Of a stretch of 16,638 nt of DNA, positions 1 to 10,100 are shown piece after piece. A program made the translations under genes and the position numbers. The notes under the pieces were generated by a model. It searched no databases and had not been told where the DNA came from. It was given only the letters and a program-made list of their open reading frames with translations. Every line of letters starts with the position of its first letter. Positions within the stretch are counted from its first letter, which is position 1. The stretch lies in contig MU266756.1 of assembly GCA_021014945.1 (NCBI GenBank), forward strand, positions 1-16,638. Reading direction: 5' to 3'. The stretch comes from Leucogyrophana mollusca. Taxonomy: Eukaryota > Basidiomycota > Agaricomycetes > Boletales.

Positions 1-1193
1 GAAGAGCGTCTGTCTTGTCCTTATCAGACAATGTCGAGAGGTACACAGTTAGCAGAGTTTCCATGGGGATTAAAACCCGAGCAAGATGTTCCAGTCCACG
101 CAAAGGAGCGCTGTGTATGCCTCGAACGAATGTTGTAGTGTCCATCTGTGTAATAGCGAGCGTATTCAAGGTCTTGACATCGCACCTGGTGATCTAGTTA
201 TTTAAACTTATTTTACAAGTGACAATAAATCTAATTTTTTGCCAAGTCCAGAATCCCGATTCGGTCACAATCCGCGCTGCCTCTAGATTTAAACTCAGTT
301 TTACCAGTCCGTCTATCGACGGCTTGCCTCATAGATGGAGTGGTTACCAGTCTACATTTCCTTGCTCATGTGCAAACTGGTGAAAAAAAGACAGACTTGC
401 CGGTTGGCTTGCCACTTTCTCATTTAGAAGCTGTCCGTATGGCGTGCCTTAGGTGTGCCAACAAACGGAGCCCTAGAGCTATGAGGTCTTCGAGTTTCGG
501 GTATAGGATCGAGATACATGATAGAACCGCTTCTCCATGCGAAGAAAAAACATAGCAATGCATGCAGAATTACGAGAGTCCCATTGGACTCGGCATTCAC
601 GTTCAGCGAGGGAAGGCGGTCTTTCTTCTCTCGCTAATGCTGAGCCAAGAAGATGCGTAGCCACACCAGGTGGCTGGGGACCGCCGGGAACAGACCCTAG
701 CAACTGGAGGCCCTGGCTTACAACAAGACTGCGTCATTATGCCGCCGTACTACTACTTCTAAGGAGATGCATGGGACACATGGGACGCCTATGAGGCCCT
801 AGTCTCCAATGCAGGTCGGGTTCCCTTGAATTCGCTGTGGAGCACCATTGCACCAATGCAGTGTTTGGACCTGCATTCATGCGACGAAAATCGATTCAGG
901 TGACCCGCATCTCATGCCTCAAGCCCTACTATACCAATAACTTGCTTCACACGGGGCTGGCTCGTGAGAAATACGACCTCTATCAAGCAGTTGAGCAACT
1001 ACTCAGAGAAAGCGCCAGCAGCGCGCCTCCGGTCGGACAAGCGGATAAGAGTCAGACCTTGGCGATTCGGTGCCGAGTCACAACTGGAATAAGGCCCTGC
1101 GAAATGTCAAGAGCAGATGGGGATCAGAGCGGCGACGTACTATGCTAGGGCTTGCGCGTCGACCCGGCAGGCACGTTGGACGCTCACCGTGCT
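1..1193. other. Intergenic region, no gene recognised
   Basis: All open frames here are short, overlap on both strands and show no family motif. An AT-rich patch lies around 195-240. I see no splice-linked exon series, no transposase or reverse transcriptase motif, no long terminal repeat and no tRNA. It could hold 5' regulatory DNA of the reductase gene or the decayed end of an upstream gene. Confidence 0.5.
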
Positions 1194-1201
1194 CATAAAA
1201 G
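1194..1201 (+). promoter_or_regulatory. TATA-like box upstream of the reductase gene
   Basis: CATAAAAG lies about 55-60 nt before the ATG at 1255. A CA-rich leader (tactaccaacaacaaacc) follows, typical of fungal 5' leaders. The position fits a core promoter element, but this is seen only by motif and spacing. Confidence 0.35.
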
Positions 1202-1254
1202 GCGGGTATCGTTTCGTCGCATCGACTCTCTCATACTACCAACAACAAACCAAC

Positions 1255-2828
1255 ATGCCCGCTCTACCTACCCCACCCGCTGGCCAGAAGGTGCTCGTCT
1301 CCGGCGCGAATGGCTTCGTCGCCATCTGGGTCGTGCGCGCCCTCCTCGAGCGCGGGTACGCCGTCCGCAGCAGCGTCCGCGCCGCGGTAAAGGGCCGCCA
1401 CTTGGAGGCGGTTTTTGCGCAGTATGGAGACCAGCACGAGGTGGTGGTCGTCCCCGATATCACGGCGGTGCGTAGCGTCGTTGTGTTCTGGAAGTAGGCT
1501 TATTAGCATCGTGTAGCCCGGAGCGTTTGATGAGGCTGTGAAGGGGGTGGATGCCATCCAGCATATCGCGTCTCCTGTGCCGGTCTATGCGGATGGAGAG
1601 AGTACCGGTTAGCCCAGTCGTGTTCTGCTGAACCCTCCACAACTCACGTCTCTCGCCAGACATGATCACGCCCGCGGTCAACGGCACGCTCGGCATGCTC
1701 CAGAGTGCCATGAAACACGGGTGCGTGTAGCGCGTCTCGCGTTAATATTTCCATCATCATGTCACTCACTTGATCCCGTTTCCAGGGACGCTCTCAAGCG
1801 CGTTGTCGTCACCTCCTCCGTCGCAGCGGTCCTCCACATTGGCCCGGAGCCGCAGGAGTTCGATGAGCACGACTGGAACGAGCAATGTCTGGAGGTGCTC
1901 GCGCGGGGCGACGCGGATCCGAGCGTCACGACACTCGTGAAGTACCTTGCATCGAAGACGCTTGCAGAAAAAGGTGCGTGCGCAACGCGATGATCTGCGA
2001 GGGGGAGAGGAAAGTCCCTGACTCAGCTCGTCCCCGCAGCGGTGTGGAAATTCTGGGAGGACAATCGGGGGCGGATCGAGTGGGACATCGTCGCCCTCAA
2101 CCCGCCTTATGTGCGTCCGGCCCCCTCCCGTAACTTGCTTACACTGACAAGATGTCTGCACGTACCCAGGTCTTCGGGGTAAGCCTTCATTGACGATAAC
2201 CCCTGTGTTACCCCGCTGACGCCAGGCTCCCAGCCCGTAATGCACGACATCGCGACGCCCTCCGCCCTGGGCGCGTCCATGTCCGAGTGGTTCACCAACG
2301 TCGCAAAAATCGGAGCGACGGACGAGTTCCTCGCTAGTGCGGGCGGCGGGTACATCGACGTGCGTGATCTCGCGGACGCACACGCGCTCGCGCTCGAGAA
2401 ACAGGCGGCGGGGTCGAAGAGAATCATCGTCTGTGCCGGTTCGCCCTCTCCCTCCCACTTTCGTGATGGAATAGACTGACGTGTTCTCGACTTGATCACA
2501 GGCGCATTTAAGTGGCAAGATTTCCGTGCGTTCTTGCGTCTGTTCTCGCTTGTACCTTAGCTGACGTGCCCTTCCTTTCCCTTCTCTTACCCTCGCTTTG
2601 CTCTGCCGGACGCACGCAGTCGATGCCGCGAACACGATCTCGCCGCCCCTTAAGCTGTCAACGCCCCTCCCTGTAGGCGTACCGGGGGCCGGGTCAGCCA
2701 GCCCTGGTGCGGTGCACATGTTCACGTACAAGACAGATCGCGCCGCGGAGGTCTTGGGGCTTAAGTATCGCTCGCTCACCGACACCACGAGGGATATTCT
2801 GACGGATTATGAAGCACGTGGGTGGTGA
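1255..2828 (+). CDS. NAD(P)-dependent reductase, extended SDR family (GRE2 / dihydroflavonol-4-reductase type)
   Basis: Spliced model: exons 1255-1467, 1517-1601, 1660-1720, 1786-1973, 2040-2110, 2170-2178, 2234-2438, 2502-2525 and 2620-2828. They join in frame to 1,065 nt (354 aa), close to the usual 340-350 aa. A Rossmann fold opens the protein: VLVSGANGFVA holds GxxGxxA at residues 17-23. Family blocks follow: GAFDEAVKGVDAIQHIASPV, RVVVTSSVAAV (catalytic Ser about 131), YLASK at 173-177 (catalytic YxxxK), LNPPYVFGPV and YIDVRDLADAHALAL. Members are cytosolic carbonyl reductases acting on aldehydes and ketones with NADPH; the substrate cannot be told from sequence. Exon 6 is only 9 nt (VFG) but is needed to build the conserved NPPYVFGPV block. 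The ATG at 1255 is chosen because the Rossmann motif starts about 12 residues later. No signal peptide or membrane segment is seen. Confidence 0.9.
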
Positions 2829-3019
2829 AGTCGTATAGTGCGCGGGTGCAAGGGTTGCAGCGAGAAATGATGTGGTGCGAGTTGGATGGGGTAGAGGATA
2901 GGCCTGAAAGAGATATGAAGATGAAGTTGTAATGAGTTGGAGCGGTGAGTGGATGAGTAAAGACTTTGCTTTCGACGAGGCTTTGATGCGACGCTTGGGG
3001 TTCGATGAACACTGATTCA

Positions 3020-3215
3020 GTGGTGACGAGAGGCTGTGATGTTCGTCGTTGTGGCTGAGACCCCGCGGAGAGATCGAACCACGCCGAGGAGGTTGACCGA
3101 CGGGACCAACGATGATAGGCGAATTGATGGGAAACCGAGCGTTGTGTTGTTAGAGGCGCACAAGACTCCCGGAGATGATCCAGCTGCGCACACCCAAGAG
3201 CTGTGCCTGCTGAGT
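3020..3215 (+). repeat. Diverged copy of the upstream flank of the gene at 7107
   Basis: Three pieces match, in the same order and orientation, DNA at 6005-6110, 6790-6817 and 6943-6980. Shared strings include ccgcggagagatcgaaccac (about 3063 and 6055), gggaaaccgagcg (3129 and 6791) and aagagctgtgcctgctg (about 3196 and 6961). Spacing is much shorter here than in the parent block, so this copy lost DNA or the other gained it. It runs straight into the gene relic that follows. Confidence 0.7.
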
Positions 3216-3225
3216 TTGAGGGCCG

Positions 3226-3275
3226 CCCACATTCGCATAAGCTCCTGCAGCTGCAGGACCGTATGCGCATGTGGG
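3226..3275. repeat. 50-bp near-perfect palindrome
   Basis: Two 25-nt arms meet with no loop; 22 of 25 positions pair. The centre, tcctgcagctgcagga at 3243-3258, is a perfect 16-bp palindrome. The arms end in cccacat and atgtggg. I find no equivalent at the corresponding place near 6980 in the parent block. It could form a cruciform or hairpin. I see no flanking target-site duplication or transposase, so a mobile origin is only a guess. Confidence 0.75.
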
Positions 3276-3295
3276 GACCGAGGCTCGAAACAGTG

Positions 3296-3605
3296 TTACA
3301 CCAATCGCTGAACGGTCGCTGGAGAAACATGAGCTCGACCGCGCCATCGTGCGCTCACCGACTGCGGCTGGGTCTGGCACAAGACGGGCAAGGATGGGCT
3401 GCACACCCCGGAGGTCCTGAGCTATATGCTGGAGGGTGACTCGGCTGATCGTCATGGTGAGTGCGCACTCGTTGTTGTTTTATTCTTATCATCCCAAGCG
3501 TGGTCTCTCTCCAAGTATCTTGTGACTGACCTTGGACTGACTAGCCCACCGCTCACCCACCCCCGCTTCCAGTCGCACCAAAATCTCGCCGCCTCCCCCA
3601 GACTT
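3296..3605 (+). pseudogene. Partial relic of the BAR-like gene at 7107
   Basis: Bases 3356-3461 align without gaps to 7718-7823, the end of exon 2 of the downstream gene. The encoded peptides CGWVWHKTGKDGLHT and CGWVWREMGKDGLRT match. The donor (catg/gtgagtgcgc) and most of the following intron are kept, including ttatcatccca and aagtatct.gtgactgacc. The acceptor ctctacag of the parent is lost: the corresponding bases read actagcccaccg. Similarity continues into the start of exon 3 (accaaaatctcgccgcc) and fades near 3605. On the 5' side, gagctcgaccgcgcc matches the parental gagcttgaccgcgct, but about 15 nt between the two matches are missing, which shifts the frame. The copied intron shows this came from DNA duplication. 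It is not expected to make a functional protein. Confidence 0.85.
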
Positions 3606-4180
3606 GGGTCCACGAGTGGCCCAGAACGCGTGCGTTCGAGGAGCATGTCATCGGGTTGGTTATACTCGACTGAAAACTTTCAGGACAATCGAGCCCGGCC
3701 GGCCGTTGCAGATCGAATGAGCACATGGGGTGGGGGGACTACGCTGTGTTGTGAGGATGGCTCCGTTTGTTGGCAGCAGTGTCTGGTCCGAGTTAAGAGA
3801 GACAGGGAAGGGCGAAAGGGGATCGTGCTGAGTTTATAGACTGTTGACGACTCTTGCTGTTGTTGCTCTAATTCCGCCAATGCCACAATACGACGCCCAC
3901 ACCCCAAACCGAGAAGCGGTGAGCGGTTCAAGCAGCGCTGCGAGACTGGTGCGCTCCAACGTCTATCAGACGCGGTCCGCCTGTGTATCCGAGGTTTTGC
4001 GGTACTGAGGAGAGAGTGAGATATCAACGTTCGTGAGTGACGAGTCTGACTCAGCTAAACGCAAACGGTTGGGTTCAGATTATTTATCCAGAAGCCCGGC
4101 AACTCCCGACAATGCCTGAATTGGCAGTCAGTAATGAGACTCTGCCTTGCCTATTGCACCGATCGATCCTCACAAGCCCA
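3606..4180. other. Intergenic region before BET2
   Basis: No family motif or convincing exon is seen. An in-frame ATG at 4112 would add 23 residues to BET2, but that extension has no counterpart in the family. attatttatcc at about 4078-4088 is the only TATA-like string near the gene. The 3606-3830 part may be more of the diverged duplicate, but I cannot align it reliably. Confidence 0.4.
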
Positions 4181-5529
4181 ATGGCGGACAGCCAGCTGCT
4201 CATCCCCCTCCATGTCTCGTACATCAAGTCTCTCGGCGAAGTAAGTCCCATACAATCCTCTTCCCCAAAAAGCTGACACCAGCGAACACAGAGCAAAGAC
4301 GACCTGGCCTACCACATGACCGCGCATCTGCGGATGAACGCCATCTACTGGGGCTTGACCGCACTGTGCATCATGGGACACAAAGACGCGCTCGATAGAG
4401 CGGAGATGATCGACTTCGTGATGAGCTGCTGGGACGACGAGGCAGGTTTGTTCTCGTGCTTGATGCAGTCGTGCATTGATTTCACACAACGCACTCAGGC
4501 GCCTTCGGTGCCCACCCGGACCACGACGCACACATACTCTCCACCCTCAGCGCTATCCAGATCCTAGTCACACACGACGCTCTAGACAAAGTCGACGTAG
4601 ATCGCGTCGCCAAATGTAAGTGCTCCAGCCGCCGGTCCACGCCGGCTCACACCGCTCGGCGCAGTCATTCTGTCACTCCAGCAGCCATCGGGCGTCTTCG
4701 CAGGCGACTCATGGGGTGAAATAGACACCCGTTTTTCTTACATCGCCGTAAACGCCCTGTCGCTTCTTGGTCGTCTATCCGAGCTCGACGTGGAGAAGAC
4801 CGTTGCATATTTCAGGCAGTGCAGGAACTTTGACGGCGGGTTTGGCGCAACCGCAGGGGCAGAAAGCCATTCTGCGCAAGGTGGGTGATGTGAGCTCTTT
4901 GACCGGGTTCTTGATGCTGATACACCACGCAGTTTTCGTCTGCGTTGCTGCCCTAGCGATCCTTGACCGGCTCGACGAAGTCGATTCAGACGCTCTTGGC
5001 TGGTGGTTGTGCGAGCGACAACTACCGAACGGCGGACTCAACGGCCGGCCAGAAAAGCTGGAAGATGTGCGTGGGATCCCTGAACCTGGTCCGTACTGAC
5101 TAGACCATCCTAAGTGCAGGTCTGCTACAGCTTCTGGGTACTGTCCTCTCTGTCGATATTGAACAAGATAACGTGGATCGACGCGGAAAAACTAACAAAA
5201 TTCATTCTCTCTGCTCAGGTGAGTTCCCGCCGTGTTTTCCACCACGATCCCTGCGCCGACCTCACTGGCAGGACCCCGAGCAAGGGGGCATCGCCGACCG
5301 CCCGGGCGACATGGTAGACGTATTTCACACACAGTTCGGTGTCGCAGGTGAGGACAGTCTCACCCATCACACCCGGTCACTATCTCGCTCATTTACCCGC
5401 ACAGCTCTATCCCTCCTCGGGTACCCTGGCCTTGTTGACCTCGACCCCGTGTACTGTATGCCTGCGGATATCATTGAGCGGATGGGGCTAAGGAAGGGCT
5501 GGAAGGCATTGGATCGAAGGAGTGTATGA
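4181..5529 (+). CDS. BET2: Rab geranylgeranyltransferase (type II) beta subunit
   Basis: Exons 4181-4240, 4292-4445, 4499-4615, 4665-4880, 4933-5066, 5120-5218, 5272-5347 and 5405-5529 join in frame to 981 nt (326 aa); the human protein has 331. It is the catalytic beta subunit that, with the alpha subunit and Rab escort protein, attaches geranylgeranyl groups to C-terminal cysteines of Rab GTPases in the cytosol. Family blocks run the whole length: [85 protein letters not shown] and [18 protein letters not shown]. The three zinc ligands are present as D227, C229 and H279, each offset by 11 from the rat enzyme (D238, C240, H290). The ATG at 4181 gives [20 protein letters not shown], matching the family's short N-terminus. 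All seven introns are 49-57 nt. It appears intact. Confidence 0.96.
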
Positions 5530-6004
5530 TTTGGTGGTAGGAGGGAACTCGAACTAGGAACAGGGGTATGTTGTGCTTTATCTTGATATTCGAGGGGATG
5601 CTTGTCCCACTGGTGGGCGTGAATTGGCCGAGGTTGCGCCTGATGCACACCTTTTCCTTCTATGAACTATATTGCTGTGTCCACCATGGTCACAGGGATT
5701 ATAACATGACGGGAGTATTCAATGGGGTGTACCAGATCTCTGCCGTGGCAGGTCAACGCATCGACGTTCGAGTCTGCACAAGAATACTGATGGCCTTCTC
5801 TCATCCTTGTGGGCCGGTGAAAGTGCACATCTGCTGACCATCATCGACTAATGCAATGCAACACAAGAGCGGATGCTACATAAAATAAAGAATACCGAGA
5901 TGGCATATCCTACCCGCCTAGCAATGAGTGCTGAGGCACAAGAACGAGGACAGGGTTCTTCGTCTGTGCCACAGATGACGAGGGAGCTGACGCCGAGTTC
6001 GGTT
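5530..6004. other. 3' flank of BET2, no gene seen
   Basis: No supported coding region. Short open frames on both strands lack motifs. The segment probably holds the BET2 3' UTR and spacer DNA. Confidence 0.45.
5884..5889 (+). terminator. Possible polyadenylation signal (AATAAA)
   Basis: AATAAA lies 355 nt past the BET2 stop in an A-rich stretch. The distance is long for a fungal 3' UTR, so assignment to BET2 is weak. Confidence 0.25.
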
Positions 6005-6110
6005 GTGGCGAGGGCGAGTGAGATGTTCAATTCTGTTCGTCAGTGCGGCTGAGGCCCGCGGAGAGATCGAACCACCCCGGGCAGGTTGAACTTGTGGCCT
6101 ATGATGGAGG
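6005..6110 (+). repeat. Parent copy of duplicated flank, first block
   Basis: This matches 3020-3118, best in gttcgtc..n..ggctgag followed by ccgcggagagatcgaaccac and aggttga. It is the start of the collinear duplicated neighbourhood that extends through the repeats at 6790-6980 into the gene at 7107. Confidence 0.65.
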
Positions 6111-6251
6111 GAGAGCGAGTATGAGCCATATGAATCAGTTTAAGCCGTCACGGGAGAGCGGACGCGCAAAAGACCGTGCCTCAGCGAGTCCAGGAGAACC
6201 CGACCTGCACAAGGCATTCATAGGTGGTGGCCATGGGACCACTGCGCGGAC

Positions 6252-6335
6252 GTGGGGCCTGGTATATATATATATGCGGGGACCTGTGGCTTGTACACCA
6301 AGAAAGCGACTGGATGACCGCGGTCGGGTCAATTC
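6252..6335 (+). repeat. Direct repeat D, copy 1
   Basis: The stretch from gtggggcctggtata to cggtcgggtcaattc matches copy 2 at 6569-6645 about 315 bp downstream. Shared parts are cctggtatat, atgcgggga, gtggcttg and a closing ggtc.ggtcaattc. Copy 1 carries an expanded TA run (tatatatatatatg, 6263-6276), absent from copy 2. Confidence 0.65.
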
Positions 6336-6523
6336 CCAATTTCGTCGCAGGACTTGAGTTATCAGATTCAAAGCAAGCAGGACGATCACTGCGCGAATAC
6401 AGGATTTGGCTGAGTGTAGGGGCTTTATATATGCTGAGTCCCGAAAAACCTGCGTTGGGAGATGGATCAAAGGGCCTTTTGTGGTCATTGGTAGCTTCGC
6501 AGTGAGTGTGACAAAGGTTTTTC

Positions 6524-6550
6524 TGGAAACCGAGCGTCGTATGATTAGAG
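6524..6550 (+). repeat. Short repeat E (ggaaaccgagcg core), one of three copies
   Basis: tggaaaccgagcgtcgta followed by gattagag matches 6790-6817 (tgggaaaccgagcgtcatg then ttgttggag) and 3128-3155 (tgggaaaccgagcgttgtg then ttgttagag). No coding frame explains it. Confidence 0.55.
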
Positions 6551-6568
6551 CTATGGTATCTCGTGGCG

Positions 6569-6645
6569 TGGGCCCTGGTATATGCGGGGACTCGTGGCTT
6601 GCTCGCGCTCATAAAACAACTGAGCAGTCTCGGTCAGGTCAATTC
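6569..6645 (+). repeat. Direct repeat D, copy 2
   Basis: Second copy of the unit at 6252-6335, without the TA expansion. It sits just after repeat E copy 6524-6550. Together they suggest an older tandem duplication of roughly 310 bp in this spacer. Confidence 0.65.
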
Positions 6646-6697
6646 TTGAGTCTGACCCCATGTCGGATACGGAAGTACTTGAGGTATCCTTGAGGGG

Positions 6698-6940
6698 TGA
6701 AAAGCAGGCGTCTTGGTGGGAAGTCGAGTCCTGTGTGGGAGCACACCTGGGAGATAGGTGCTTCGGTAGTATCGAGGCAGGCGATTTGGTGGGAAACCGA
6801 GCGTCATGTTGTTGGAGTCGGAAAGGACCGAGGCTTGGATTCATCTCGGACTCGATCTCGTCGGAGCATAGAGCTCACAGACATTGCATTGTAGACCTTT
6901 GGAGTCTATCGGTGAAAGCAGGCGTTTTGTTGGATAGCCG
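6698..6940 (+). repeat. Degenerate repeat F, three copies
   Basis: The pattern gcaggcg-nn-ttg-k-tggga appears at 6704-6720, 6777-6793 and 6918-6934. Two copies are preceded by gtgaaa(a), and each is followed by a cgag- or ccga-like string. The middle copy merges into repeat E (6790-6817). The spacings, about 73 and 141 bp, fit a decayed tandem array of roughly 70-bp units. Confidence 0.5.
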
Positions 6941-7106
6941 ATCGCGGAAATGATGCAGCCAAGAGCTGTGCCTGCTGCGACGGATACGACTATTGTGAAC
7001 TCGATAGCGGCCTCGAGGAAAAGGAGTGGTGGTGTGTGGCTGTGCAGCTGATCTCAGTTGACCGCATCCGCTCCACTTGAACACTTTCTTTCTATCGCTG
7101 GCTGAG

Positions 7107-10100
7107 ATGGTGCACAGACCACCAGATTCACGTCTGCTCACCAACCTCATCGCACACGAAAAAGAATACACGAAACACCTCAACGCCCTCTTCCCCGTCT
7201 CACATTCCGCCCTCGCCTCGCTCTCCGCCTACGCCGCCGCCTCCCCCACAGACACCGCCCACACCCTCTCCACCCTCGCAGACATCCTCGCAGGCGCAGA
7301 CGATGCCCTACAACGATACACCCAAGCTGCTGAGAAATGGCGCGAGTCCCTCGTCGCACTCAAAGACCTCGAAGACGATGTCGGAGCCGTCCTCCGCGAC
7401 CGTGAAATACTGTGCGTACACCCTACTGCACCCCATGCCCAGCTCACCTCTCCCGCAGCGTAACCCGCCTCATCAAGCTCTCAAAATCCGCAAAACCACC
7501 AAAAGACAGAGACCCCGCCCGCCCCCTCTCCTTCCATGCCTCCGCTTCCTTCTCCTCCCTCCCCTCCACCACCTCCTCCACTGCCCACACAAAGCTTGCA
7601 CAGGCCCAGGCAGAGCTCCAGGCCTGCGAGGCGCACCTTGCCGCGAAGGAACAGGAGCTTGACCGCGCTCGCACAGCGACCGCCCGCGACGGCCTCGCCG
7701 CGCGCTGTCGTGCCCTCATCGACTGCGGCTGGGTCTGGCGCGAGATGGGCAAGGACGGGCTGCGCACGCTAGGCGTCCTGAGCACGACGCTGGGGAATGG
7801 CTCGACTAATGGTCATGGTGAGTGCGCGCTCGCTTGTTGTTTATTTTTATCATCCCACGCGTCTTCTTCCAAGTATCTCGTGACTGACCAACTCTACAGC
7901 TCACCCGTCCTCCCCCTCCCAATCACAGCAAAAACTCCCCGCCCTCCCTCCCCTCAACACCAATGCCAACGCCACGTCGTACGCTTCCGACATATCCAGC
8001 ATCACGCCCTCCCAGAGTGCCTCGCAGGGTTTCTCGCGCGACGCGAGCCACGAGGGCCCGTACGACGACCAGCCCCGTGTAACTGGGGTCGAAGCCCAGC
8101 GGGACAACGAGCGGGAGCAGGCCGGCAGCGTGACGCTCGCCCTCCCCCCCGCCCACGCCATCTCGGAGCTGGCCATGCCCACCGGCGTGCATTCGCCGAT
8201 CCTCTCACCATCCGTATCGAGATCATCCAGCGTCTCCGCATCCAAATCCGACCCCGGGACACGACGGCGGAAGCAGCCCCGGCGACGTCCCATCTCGCGG
8301 GGCATCACGGAGGTGTCGGACGAGGACGACGCGACAGCGGAGGGCTCGTACTTTCACACTTCCGCGACTGTCCACTCCTTCCCCCGCGTGTCTTCTGAAG
8401 CCGACGCCCGCGAGGGCAGCAGCACGGACGACGAGCCGCAGGACATCGTCGTCGTCGAGAACCAGCCCTTCGCAAGTACCTCGATCGACGTTGGGACATC
8501 CAGGGCCACAGGCGCAGGGACATCCAGGGCCGCGGACGCAGGGACATCCCAGGGCCTTGATGCGAAGGGCAAGGGGAAAGGCAGGCAGAAGCAGCGCGAG
8601 CGCACGCCGTCGATGACGTTCTTCGGCTCCATCCGCGGGCTGTTCGGCAGGTCTGCTGCGCCGGCTCCGAGAGCGGAGTGGGGCGGCGTGGAGGGGGACG
8701 CGGAGGCGGGCGGGGTCGGGGGGAGGAACAAGGGCGGTGGCGGGAAGAAAGGCGGTAGGTGGGCGACGCGCACGGATGCACGTCTCAAAGCACGGGAAGG
8801 CTCGAGCTCGGACTCAGAGGGCGAGCGTGCGCCTCTTCCCGTCCCTGTCCCTGTTCCCACTCCCGCTTCAGTTTCTGGTTCGGCGGGGAGAGGGAAGTTG
8901 CGAAAGGGCCGCTCGCCCCCGCGGACGCCACCCATCGCAAACGGGTGGGCCACTGACGGGCCCGCCGCCTCGAGTGCGCGGAAGAAGAGCGCGAAGACGA
9001 GGCGGGGCGGATTCACAGACGGCGAGGGCGGGGGCGAGGGGGGAGACGGCGACGCCACCCCGCGCCAGCGCCCCCCTCTGACGAAGGAGATGATATCGCC
9101 CCCCGCGCCGCTCACCCCCGAGATGCTCTCCCGCGCGTCGTCGCTCTCGACGGGGAGCGCCCCTGCCACCGCCACTGCCGCCGCAGCCAAGCGCAGCCGA
9201 CGCGCGACGACCGATCTCAGCGCGGCGCCACCCGGGCCTCCGCGGCCGGACGTCCTCCCCTCGGGCCCAGGAGGGACGACGGACGGCACGGCGTCCACGC
9301 CCCGCCGCGCAGCGTCCATCACCTACGGCGCGCCCGCCCCGACTGCGCAGGCGAAAACGAGGGCTGGGGGCAAGGAGAAAAGGGCGGGGACGACGGTGCA
9401 CGCGCAGCCCGCGGGCGTGAGCCTGATGAGCATCGTCGAGGACGTCGCGCGGCAGAACCGGCTCGGCTGGGCGCGGGAGGGGCTCCCGGCGTCGAGTCAG
9501 CTCGGCGCGCCGGTGTTGGGGAGCGCGGCGCGGCTTGAGGTTCCGAAGGCGCCGACGCTTGGGTCCGCGGCGCGACTGGAGGTCCCGCTGGCTCCGACGC
9601 TGGGGTCCGCGGCGCGACTCGAAGTCCCGAAGGCGCCTGCGCCGGGGGTGCCCGTGTACAGGCCCTTGCGGGCCGGCTCGCTCGACTTACCGCGCGCACC
9701 CGGGTCTGCGGTCCCCGTGGCGCGCCAGTCGTCTACGCCCCCGCCCTCTTCCACACCGCACCCCAACTCTCACTCCCACTCCCATGTGGCCGCCACGAGC
9801 CTCGCTGGCTCCCGCACCCACTCGACAACGAGCACCGCAACAACTGCAGCTGGGGACACGCCGCGCCAGGCATCCAGGCCCGCGAAGTCGCCACTCCGCT
9901 CTGCGCTGCGCAATACGAGCCGGACGCCTTCGCCGAGTCCCGGGCAGGTGCGCCAGGGGAGTAGTAGTGGTGCTGGAGGGGGAGGGGTAGGCGAGGAGCG
10001 GCCGCGGGGACGGACGCCGGAGCGCGAGCGGGTGCCGTCGAGGCTGAGGCCGCATATGCCGGATCGGACATCGAAGATCTCGGATACGACGTCCATGTCC

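Noticed and set aside
2224..2233. Alternative acceptor ccag at 2222-2225 for the reductase intron
   Set aside because: It leads to a stop (cccgtaatg read as ccg taa) after VFG; the acceptor at 2232-2233 restores VFGPVMHD, which matches the family.
1766..2788. 340-aa open frame on the minus strand across the reductase gene
   Set aside because: It is antisense to well-supported exons and crosses their introns; the peptide has no motif. It reflects GC-rich codon use on the sense strand.
3063..3082. gatcgaacc strings at about 3070 and 6065, resembling a reversed tRNA B box (ggttcgatc)
   Set aside because: No matching T stem, acceptor stem or A box at the right distance on the minus strand; both strings belong to the duplicated flank.
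4112..4180. Earlier in-frame ATG for BET2 at 4112
   Set aside because: The extra 23 residues do not resemble the family N-terminus, while the protein from 4181 aligns at normal length.
5618..5780. ttggccgagg and gttcgagtc, resembling tRNA A and B boxes
   Set aside because: They are about 140 bp apart with no cloverleaf between them.
8354..9322. 322-aa minus-strand open frame, with similar long frames at 9770-10681 and elsewhere in exon 3
   Set aside because: All are antisense shadows of the GC-rich low-complexity exon of the BAR-like gene; their composition mirrors the sense frame and no motif is seen.
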